Part shown: positions 16,964 to 23,577 of the stretch, piece by piece
How the letters are laid out: each line of letters begins with the position of its first letter
Numbering within the stretch: position 1 is the stretch's first letter
Virus record (IMG/VR): IMGVR_UViG_3300013132_000217
Location: 1-26,993 of that record
DNA from: a virus
Length of the DNA stretch: 26,993 nt
Strand: one strand, 5' to 3'
Notes under the pieces: generated by a model
Seen by the model: only the letters and a program-made list of their open reading frames with translations
The model's database searches: none
Told to the model about the DNA's origin: nothing
Made by a program: the position numbers and the translations under genes

Positions 16964-17119
16964 ATGCAGAAGAAGATTAAAAACTTAAAGATATCTGAAG
17001 AGTCACATCAAATACTAAAAAAGTATTGTGATGAAAAGGGTATTAAGATGTATAAGTTTTTGGAAAATTTAATTAAAGAAAATTGTCAAGGAAAAAAAGA
17101 TATCTACGGAGAATATTAA
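16964..17119 (+). CDS. Small ribbon-helix-helix-like protein
   Basis: A 51-residue protein from ATG 16964. An upstream ATG at 16793 is in frame, but it would overlap the sheath start and add an implausible Phe/Tyr/Leu-rich stretch, so it is rejected. The sequence has a short basic strand (KIKNLKISEES) followed by two predicted helices (HQILKKYCDEKGIKMYKFLE, then NLIKENC). This is the layout of Arc/MetJ-type DNA-binding repressors, which act as dimers. It is the only rightward gene inside the leftward tail cluster and converges on the gp15-like gene with a four-base 3' overlap. A small regulator of nearby promoters is plausible. An attenuator-like hairpin in its leader hints at controlled expression. 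Existence as a gene is likely; the function is inferred from the pattern only. Confidence 0.6.
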   Translation: MQKKIKNLKISEESHQILKKYCDEKGIKMYKFLENLIKENCQGKKDIYGEY

Positions 17120-18159
17120 AGTAGTTTGATAGAGTACTCCAAATTAGATGTTTGACCTGTAGTTGACTTAGTTATATCAAACCTCAGTGTGTCGTTAGTA
17201 TTAACTTGAATCGTTTCAATATTGGTTCCGTAAAAATCATCATTTATATAAACTTCATAAGTGCTAACATTATTTGAACCTAACAAGTTAAAATCACCAG
17301 TATAATCTGCTACTAATGATTTTGAAACCACTGATGAATCAAACTCAACAATAGTTTTAACAACATCTTTATTTTCAGGATATTTTTTTCTTTTTGTTCT
17401 TGGGTTTTGAGTATCTACTTCAAAGCTATTAAAAACTCTTGATACCGCGGGGGCGACCTCAAACTCTTCCTCATCTAATAGGAAACCCATCATAGTAAAT
17501 TCGTAACTTTGAATATAAAATCTTCTTTTTTGAAAATCTGTTACAGATTCGTCAGACGAAATATTATTAAGAATAATTGGAATGTAGTGACCATTTATCA
17601 TTCTATAGGCTTGTCTTGATGCAAAAGTTTGAATTACATTTTTATTAAATTCATTCAACTCTCTCATTCTATTACACAAAATTTTTACTTGGTAAGTAAT
17701 ATCAACAGGAACAGGTTGTGGTATTTTGTATATATCAATACCTTTAATATTACCGTTCCATGATGGAACCGCAGCATAGTAGTATTCTTTTCTATTAGGA
17801 ATGTTATATATAATTGCCGGATTGTTTCCGTATTTTACATCAGGTTGACGAACAACTGTAATAAATGGAAGTGTTGGATTACCATTTAAATCTTGGAAAT
17901 TCCAAGTTTCAGTGAATTGAGCCCAGTTTTGTGTTGTGATAATTAAATCAACCATTGGTACTATTTGACCAGATACAACAGTTTGTAAATCTTCTTTAAC
18001 AAAATCTAAAAATCCCCTATCTAAATCAGGATGTAGCAATGATTTAGGTAAATAAGTTCCATCTTCCTTAATATAATCAACAAGTTGTTCTCTTCTCTCC
18101 CAAAGAATTTTTTCGGGTTTAAGATTTATTGTTGGTATTATTTTTTTTGGGTATGCCAT
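17116..18159 (-). CDS. gp15-like tail completion / sheath stabiliser protein
   Basis: A 347-residue protein. The central block (about residues 105-240: a run ending YKIPQPVPVDITYQVKIL, then helix MRELNEFNKNVIQTFASR, then a DFQKRRFYIQSYEFTMMGFL segment) fits the pattern of T4 gp15, the ring that caps the tail and joins it to the neck. T4 gp15 is 272 residues; this protein has an extra C-terminal beta-rich segment of about 80 residues. The start shares a base with the upstream gp14-like stop (TAATG), so the two are coupled. The order gp14-, gp15-, then sheath mirrors T4 (14, 15, 18), which strengthens the call. Sequence similarity alone would be weak evidence. Confidence 0.6.
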   Translation of the reverse strand: MAYPKKIIPTINLKPEKILWERREQLVDYIKEDGTYLPKSLLHPDLDRGFLDFVKEDLQTVVSGQIVPMVDLIITTQNWAQFTETWNFQDLNGNPTLPFITVVRQPDVKYGNNPAIIYNIPNRKEYYYAAVPSWNGNIKGIDIYKIPQPVPVDITYQVKILCNRMRELNEFNKNVIQTFASRQAYRMINGHYIPIILNNISSDESVTDFQKRRFYIQSYEFTMMGFLLDEEEFEVAPAVSRVFNSFEVDTQNPRTKRKKYPENKDVVKTIVEFDSSVVSKSLVADYTGDFNLLGSNNVSTYEVYINDDFYGTNIETIQVNTNDTLRFDITKSTTGQTSNLEYSIKLL

Positions 18160-18674
18160 TATAATCCTCTAAATTCATTTTCACTTACAGGTGTTGCGGT
18201 GTATGAATAATAGAATGACTTATATCCTCCGTAAGTGTGTTTATTATCATAATCAGGAATACCCGCATCAATAACTGAATAATAACGAGCTTGTGACTCG
18301 GTAATCCAATATCCTATATAATCACCAAGTTCAATATCCAATTGTAAATCTTCCAAATCTTTTTTATAAATTGAAAACTTTAATAATCCTGGTTCATTTT
18401 GGATTATTTTACTATTACCCATAAAAGTAGGGGTCGCTTCTTCAATTCTAACATATGCGGTAACAGAGACTGGCGGTAAAAATTGAATACCATCCTGTAA
18501 TACTTCACCATATACATCATCCTGTACCGTTTTTGTTCTATCAACTTTATATACAATAAGTTCAAAATTCATATCACCACCAAGCCATTCACGACCCATA
18601 GAAATATCTAAAGAAAAATCCTCACCACCGAAGAATTTACCTAATCTTGTAATTGGAACTAACTTTTCAGACAT
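18159..18674 (-). CDS. gp14-like neck protein
   Basis: A 171-residue protein. It contains YKVDRTKTVQDDVYGEVL, then a beta-rich part with LLKFSIYKKDLEDLQL and LGDYIGYW, which recalls the T4 gp14 neck protein pattern (a segment with DDLFGE, then strands, then a GD-I motif). Gp14 forms part of the neck that binds the completed head to the tail. It is shorter than T4 gp14 (256 residues). It starts at ATG 18674 behind a TATTTAT element and leads directly into the gp15-like gene by a TAATG junction. The helicase gene is divergent from it across a 50-base gap. The assignment depends partly on gene order; a generic virion protein is the alternative. Confidence 0.55.
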   Translation of the reverse strand: MSEKLVPITRLGKFFGGEDFSLDISMGREWLGGDMNFELIVYKVDRTKTVQDDVYGEVLQDGIQFLPPVSVTAYVRIEEATPTFMGNSKIIQNEPGLLKFSIYKKDLEDLQLDIELGDYIGYWITESQARYYSVIDAGIPDYDNKHTYGGYKSFYYSYTATPVSENEFRGL

Positions 18675-18690
18675 AAAAAACGATATATTG

Positions 18691-18697
18691 ATAAATA
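18691..18697 (-). promoter_or_regulatory. TATTTAT promoter-like element before the gp14-like gene
   Basis: Read leftward: TGTTGTATTTATCAATA, ending 16 bases before ATG 18674. It lies in the 50-base gap shared with the divergent helicase gene, for which no equally good copy is visible on the plus strand. Confidence 0.45.
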
Positions 18698-18724
18698 CAA
18701 CAATTTTTATTATCTTTTCAAAGA

Positions 18725-20494
18725 TTGGAAAATGCTGAAAACATAAATAATATTTCCGTTGTGGAAAGGAAAGCCCTCGACATACTTGAAACGTATGAAG
18801 GAGCTAACAATTATATTATGCGGTTAAAATCCAAAATGATTAACAATCCAAAGTTTTATCCTACAAGAGCTCAAGCCGAATACATAGTTAACTACCATAC
18901 AAATATACCTAAGGTTGCTAAAAAATGGGTTGGTTTGGATATGTATTTTGCCAATAAAATTGCTGATGAAAAATTGTTTCAACAAACACCAACACATGTT
19001 TATGTTGAAAAGTTACTAGTTGAAAAAGATACGTCATACCATATTTGGGGTAAGTATTTTGAATCCGAAGAAATTAAAGATTTTTGGGTTCCCAAAGCGG
19101 CGTTATTTAAAGATAATAAAGTTAAAAATGTTGTTATTGATTTTGACAAATACTCAAACCGTCCACCATTAGAACATCAAAAAGAGGCTATTAAGTCTTT
19201 GCTCGAAAACAAAAAGTTTATTTTGGCGGATGATATGGGATTGGGTAAAACCACATCAACCATTATCGCTGCTTTAGAAACGGGTGCTAAAAAAATTATG
19301 ATAATATGTCCAGCGTCTTTAAAGATTAACTGGCAAAGAGAAATTCAAAATTATTCTGATAGACCTACATCTATTATTGAAGGGAAAAAATGGGAAGATG
19401 GTGATTTTATTATTATCAATTATGATATAATAAAAAACTTTCACGATGAAAAAGATAAATCAAAATCACTTATTCTTAACTCAGGTTTTGATTTGGTAAT
19501 TGTTGACGAGGCTCATTATATTCAAAACAAACAAGCACAAAGAACCAAGTTAATTAACGATATTGTTAAAAATATTGATAGGTTATGGTTGTTGACAGGT
19601 ACACCAATTACCTCAAGACCAATTAACTATTTTAATTTACTTAACCTAATCGATAGTCCTGTAGCACTTAATTGGATGGCATATGTTAAAAGGTATTGTA
19701 ACGGATTTCAATTCAGAGCGGGAAAAAGAAAAGTTTGGAATGTAAGTGGGGCTTCTAATTTAGAAGAATTAAGAGACAGAACATCACCACAAGTATTAAG
19801 AAGACTTAAAGAAAATGTGTTAGATTTACCTGATAAAATTATAACACCTGTTTATCTTAGATTAAAATCAAAAGAATATGAATCTTTAATGGGTGAGTAT
19901 TATGAGTGGTATGACAAAAGCGGTGAAGCGGATTCTTTAACACTTCAATTTACAAAATTAACTAAAGTTAGACAAGTGATTGCCGAAGAAAAAGTTAGTT
20001 CTACTATTGAACTTTGTGAAAATATTATTGAACAGGGTAAAAAAGTTATTGTCTTTACAAACTTTACAAAAACTTTGGAAATGATATTGGAACATTTTGG
20101 AAAAAAGGCTGTTAGACTTGATGGTAGTATGTCCCAAAAAGATAGACAAATTTCTGTTGATAGATTTCAAACTGACGAAAATGTAATGGTGTTTGTTGGG
20201 AATATTAAAGCGGCTGGTGTTGGTATTACTTTAACCGCGGGTGAAGCTGTTGTAATGAATGACTTATCATTTTTACCTTCGGACCACTCACAAGCCGAGG
20301 ATAGAAGTTACCGTTATGGACAAAAAAATAATGTGTTAGTTTATTACCCAATTTTTGACAATACTGTTGAGGGAATCATTTATGACATGCTCAAAAAGAA
20401 GAAAGATATTTTTGAAACTGTCATGGGAGATAAAATTGCAAATGGTGATTATGTCCAAGAAATTTTAGAAGTTATAAATAATTGGAGAAGATAA
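18725..20494 (+). CDS. SNF2-family DNA helicase/translocase
   Basis: A 589-residue SF2 ATPase. Motifs seen: LEHQKEAI (Q-like, about 149), Walker A DDMGLGKT (169-176, K175), Walker B DEAH (261-264), motif III TGTP (291-294), a C-terminal lobe with VIVFTNFTK, and motif VI QAEDRSYRYGQ. These match SNF2 proteins of the SMARCAL1/HARP-like type more than T4 UvsW. Such enzymes move on double-stranded DNA and remodel forks or displace proteins. Residues 1-140 are a separate, unassigned N-terminal domain. The start is unusual: the frame begins at TTG 18725 (LENAENINN). No ATG occurs in frame until residue 32, although residues 2-31 look coding. It heads the rightward block and is divergent from the gp14-like gene. 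Confidence 0.88.
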   Translation: MENAENINNISVVERKALDILETYEGANNYIMRLKSKMINNPKFYPTRAQAEYIVNYHTNIPKVAKKWVGLDMYFANKIADEKLFQQTPTHVYVEKLLVEKDTSYHIWGKYFESEEIKDFWVPKAALFKDNKVKNVVIDFDKYSNRPPLEHQKEAIKSLLENKKFILADDMGLGKTTSTIIAALETGAKKIMIICPASLKINWQREIQNYSDRPTSIIEGKKWEDGDFIIINYDIIKNFHDEKDKSKSLILNSGFDLVIVDEAHYIQNKQAQRTKLINDIVKNIDRLWLLTGTPITSRPINYFNLLNLIDSPVALNWMAYVKRYCNGFQFRAGKRKVWNVSGASNLEELRDRTSPQVLRRLKENVLDLPDKIITPVYLRLKSKEYESLMGEYYEWYDKSGEADSLTLQFTKLTKVRQVIAEEKVSSTIELCENIIEQGKKVIVFTNFTKTLEMILEHFGKKAVRLDGSMSQKDRQISVDRFQTDENVMVFVGNIKAAGVGITLTAGEAVVMNDLSFLPSDHSQAEDRSYRYGQKNNVLVYYPIFDNTVEGIIYDMLKKKKDIFETVMGDKIANGDYVQEILEVINNWRR

Positions 20495-20502
20495 ATGAAA
20501 AT

Positions 20503-20538
20503 CGGCTTATTTATAAACAATAAACTTTTAATAAGCCG
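20503..20538 (+). promoter_or_regulatory. Inverted repeat in the leader of the SOD-fusion gene
   Basis: A perfect 9-base inverted repeat CGGCTTATT/AATAAGCCG around an 18-base AT-rich centre, between the helicase stop and the ATG at 20544. The left arm overlaps the TATTTAT element. No T-tract follows, so it is not a standard terminator; an operator or mRNA leader hairpin is more likely. Confidence 0.45.
20508..20514 (+). promoter_or_regulatory. TATTTAT promoter-like element before the SOD-fusion gene
   Basis: CGGCTTATTTATAAACAA, ending 29 bases before ATG 20544. It is embedded in the left arm and loop of the inverted repeat at 20503-20538. Confidence 0.4.
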
Positions 20539-20543
20539 CACAT

Positions 20544-22094
20544 ATGAAGAATCTTAAAAATAAGATTGAAGTAATTGAAGAAGAATTACAAAAAAACGAA
20601 GAAAAAAGAAAACACGAACAATCAATTAGAAAAAGTGTTAACGAAAACAAACAAATTAAAATAGAAAGATTACCGTATTCATACTCAGCGTTGAAACAAT
20701 TTATTGACCCTGAGACAATGAATGTTCATTACAACAAGCATTATAAAGGGTACGTTGATAAGTTAAACAACGCTCTAAATAACAAAGATGATAAAGAATT
20801 ATCATTAGAAGAAATTATAAAAACTATTGAAAGGTTTAATAAATTTATTCGTGATAATGCTGGTGGAGCTTATAACCATCAATTATTTTGGAAGATGTTA
20901 ACCCCAAAACCAACTAAAATGGGTCCAATTACAACCAAAAAAATCAATCAAGCATTTGGTTCATTTGTAAATTTTAAAAAGAAGTTTGAAGGTCAAGCTA
21001 AGGATAGATTTGGTTCAGGATGGGTTTGGTTAGTTCTTACAAAAAGAGGTGTTGTAAAAATTATGACAACCCCAAATCAGGACAATCCTCTTATGGATGT
21101 TGTTGAACAAGGTGGTTACCCAATATTGGGATTGGATTTATGGGAACACGCGTATTACCTAAAGTATAGAAATAGACGTGATGAATACATTAAGAACTTT
21201 TGGAAGGTTGTCAATTGGGATTATGTTGAGAATGAATTAAAATTAAAATCTGACAAACAAATTAAAGAATCTCAAATCGCTAAGGAAGTATTGACCGAAG
21301 CTGTTAAAAGCGAACCATGTACCCAATCTGAAAAGATGGATTCGAAAAAATTATTTAATACAAATAGAGACGCATTATCGGTTTATAAAAATGCGATAAT
21401 GCAAATTTTAAAAGAAGTTTTTGCCGACAGATATTATGGACGAGATGAATATGCACCAGGTCAAATGTCAGGAATTTATAATTTAGAAGGTGAAGGTAGG
21501 TCTGTTATAAATTATTTAAACACTAACTACAGTGCTTTTTGTGTTCTTAAAAAAGACCTTAACAAATACCTAAATAAAGTTGGTCAACCCATAATAGATT
21601 TTTCAAACAAAAATCCAAAAGAACAAGTTGATGAAATGGTTAGGATGTTAAAAATTTTAAACCAAGTTAAATTTAGAGTTTTTTCATCAGAATCAGAAAC
21701 ATTTAAAACAATAATGGGTGTTATGGGAGCAACATCCACAAAAGGTAATAAAACCGAAGATGTTGTTGTTGAGAAACTAAAGTCAGTTTTTGGTGATGAC
21801 AATGTGATTAGAATAGGTGAACTTGGAAGTAAGGAAGATATGATGGCTGGTGTGGATGTTAAAATTATTATAGACGGAAAAGAACATACTGCACAAGTTA
21901 AACCGTTCAGTCATATAACAAGAGTGGAAGATGATTATAAAGTTGATGGAACTGCGAATGTTAAAAAATACAAAACGGATTGGATGATATTTTTAAAACG
22001 TTTAGAAGACTTAGTTATTTTTGATAATTCAAAAACTAAAATAATTGATGGTGTTTATTTCTTTCCTGTAGATACAAAATTGTATCAATTGTAA
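20544..22094 (+). CDS. Mn/Fe superoxide dismutase fused to PD-(D/E)XK-like domain
   Basis: A 516-residue protein in three parts. Residues 1-35 are a charged, probably coiled-coil segment. Residues 40-235 are a full Mn/Fe superoxide dismutase domain: ligands H62 (VHYNKHY), H112 (AYNHQLFW), D198 and H202 (LDLWEHAYY), gateway tyrosine Y70, and NQD at 178-180, which places the active-site glutamine as in Mn enzymes. Residues 265-400 are unassigned. Residues 400-516 look like a PD-(D/E)XK nuclease fold: E405, D438 in GVDVKIIIDG, and QVK at 451-453. Bacterial SODs are about 200 residues and stand alone, so this fusion is unusual. The metal centre looks intact, so dismutase activity is plausible, but the domain could also serve as a structural or redox-sensing module. 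It lies between the helicase and neck genes in the same direction. Confidence 0.85.
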   Translation: MKNLKNKIEVIEEELQKNEEKRKHEQSIRKSVNENKQIKIERLPYSYSALKQFIDPETMNVHYNKHYKGYVDKLNNALNNKDDKELSLEEIIKTIERFNKFIRDNAGGAYNHQLFWKMLTPKPTKMGPITTKKINQAFGSFVNFKKKFEGQAKDRFGSGWVWLVLTKRGVVKIMTTPNQDNPLMDVVEQGGYPILGLDLWEHAYYLKYRNRRDEYIKNFWKVVNWDYVENELKLKSDKQIKESQIAKEVLTEAVKSEPCTQSEKMDSKKLFNTNRDALSVYKNAIMQILKEVFADRYYGRDEYAPGQMSGIYNLEGEGRSVINYLNTNYSAFCVLKKDLNKYLNKVGQPIIDFSNKNPKEQVDEMVRMLKILNQVKFRVFSSESETFKTIMGVMGATSTKGNKTEDVVVEKLKSVFGDDNVIRIGELGSKEDMMAGVDVKIIIDGKEHTAQVKPFSHITRVEDDYKVDGTANVKKYKTDWMIFLKRLEDLVIFDNSKTKIIDGVYFFPVDTKLYQL

Positions 22095-22102
22095 GTTAAA
22101 GA

Positions 22103-22109
22103 TATTTAT
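22103..22109 (+). promoter_or_regulatory. TATTTAT promoter-like element before the gp13-like gene
   Basis: AAAGATATTTATTAGTAA, ending 12 bases before ATG 22122, in the 27-base gap after the SOD-fusion gene. Confidence 0.45.
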
Positions 22110-22121
22110 TAGTAAAAAAAT

Positions 22122-23240
22122 ATGGCGGTAATTCCTGAACCACAAAGAACAAGACTCTACAATCGAATTTTAAATCAATTGGGCGCTCCATTAAGAGCGG
22201 TTGAATTAGAGTTTGAAATGATGGACTCGTTGTTAGAATTGTCCATTGGTGATTATACACAATACGTTTACGATTGGTTAATTGAATCTCAGTGGACAAC
22301 ACTTTATGGTATGAATTTAGACACCCAATCTGTGGCTAACGCTTTAGTTAGAAGGACTCTTGATTGGGAAACTCAATATACTTACGCGTATTCAAAAATT
22401 GTAGGTCTTCAAAGTAATGGTCCTTGGGTTTTGAAAAAAGACTATTTTGAATTACAAGAAAACGTTCAAATTTATGAAATACCTGCCGGTCGTGAAATTA
22501 ACGAACTTTTATGGTATTCGCCAGCAGAAGAAAACAACATGATGTTTGACCCATGGTCATTTGGGTCTTTTGGAGGTAGTGGTGGACTTGGTGGACCTGG
22601 CGGGTTTGCTCAAACAGGGTATGGTGGTGGAGGATATTTCTTTTTCCAATCTTATGATGTTTTAGCTAGACTACAAGACGTTAATTTAAAAAGAAGAATT
22701 ATACAACCAGATGTTAGTTATAGAGTAACAGCACTTCCAGATGGAAAAAGAGCCATAATGCTTTATAATACACCGGGTGGTAAATTTGATTTTGGTGACT
22801 CAGAACTCATGAGAGGTAGAGTTTGGTATTGGTATTATGATACTGGAGATGCCGATAGAGACCAATGTTTGAAAGACAATCCTGACATCGTAAAATTACC
22901 ATCAGACATCCCATTGGATGCTTTAGAGTGGATTGATTTGAATGACCCCGCACAACAATGGGTTAGAAGATGGTTTACCTCATATTGTAAAGAAACATTA
23001 GCCAGAGTTCGTGGTAAATTTAGTGGTAATTTAAAAACTCCTGATAGTGAGTTAACGATGGATTATCAATCTTTACAAACTGAGGCTAAAGATGAAAAAG
23101 TCTCTTTATATACAGAACTTAAAGAAAGATTAGAAAGACTTCGTCCAGAAAAACAAATGGAAAAAGAAGCGTCAATCGCTGAAAACTTAAACAAACAACT
23201 TAAGTTTAGAGCAATGCCAATTCCAATTACAGTAGTTTAA
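22122..23240 (+). CDS. gp13-like neck protein with Gly-rich loop
   Basis: A 372-residue protein. The N-terminal helical domain (NRILNQLGAPLRAVEL, then LELSIGDYTQYVYDWLIE) matches the pattern of T4 gp13, a neck protein that starts with a similar LGAP-VEL helix pair and helps close the portal vertex. T4 gp13 is 309 residues. Residues about 148-171 form a Gly-rich stretch (SFGSFGGSGGLGG and GYGGGGYFFF), probably a flexible loop. The C-terminus (300-360) is a charged helix rich in Glu/Lys. A TATTTAT element lies 12 bases upstream. One base separates its stop from the next gene. The presence of gp14- and gp15-like genes nearby supports a neck role, although here it is on the opposite strand. Confidence 0.55.
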   Translation: MAVIPEPQRTRLYNRILNQLGAPLRAVELEFEMMDSLLELSIGDYTQYVYDWLIESQWTTLYGMNLDTQSVANALVRRTLDWETQYTYAYSKIVGLQSNGPWVLKKDYFELQENVQIYEIPAGREINELLWYSPAEENNMMFDPWSFGSFGGSGGLGGPGGFAQTGYGGGGYFFFQSYDVLARLQDVNLKRRIIQPDVSYRVTALPDGKRAIMLYNTPGGKFDFGDSELMRGRVWYWYYDTGDADRDQCLKDNPDIVKLPSDIPLDALEWIDLNDPAQQWVRRWFTSYCKETLARVRGKFSGNLKTPDSELTMDYQSLQTEAKDEKVSLYTELKERLERLRPEKQMEKEASIAENLNKQLKFRAMPIPITVV

Positions 23241-23241
23241 T

Positions 23242-23577
23242 ATGTCAATTATTAGAAGTATACCAGCAAAGAAAATTATTAACGGTTTTGAAGTTAAAAC
23301 TTCAGAACTGGCAATTGTATCTGAAAAAGAATATAAAACAAATGGTGAATATTCCATTGTAATTAGAGGAGTTGAATCTTGTAAACTAAAATTAGACTCA
23401 TCAACAACTGATAGAATTAAAATCAAAGCAATGACAAATGTTCTTGTTATTCCTGACATGAATTCTGTAGATGAAGAATGGGACGAAATAACCTTAGAAA
23501 AAGGTGCCTGTGTTGAGTTTGTGTTTATTAACCAAACTTGGTATATACTATCTTCAGATGGTTTGAAAATCTGGTAA
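23242..23577 (+). CDS. Small beta-rich protein of unknown function, probably virion-associated
   Basis: A 111-residue protein starting one base after the gp13-like stop (TAATATG), so it is almost certainly co-translated. It alternates short hydrophobic strands with polar turns and ends in a CVEFVFINQTWYILSSDGLK motif, a Trp-Tyr-Ile-plus-Ser-Asp-Gly ending that I associate with small phage tail or head decoration proteins. No catalytic residues or membrane segment were recognised. Its last 24 bases overlap the end of the convergent DNA polymerase gene, an unusually tight tail-to-tail arrangement. I do not recognise a family. Confidence 0.65.
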   Translation: MSIIRSIPAKKIINGFEVKTSELAIVSEKEYKTNGEYSIVIRGVESCKLKLDSSTTDRIKIKAMTNVLVIPDMNSVDEEWDEITLEKGACVEFVFINQTWYILSSDGLKIW

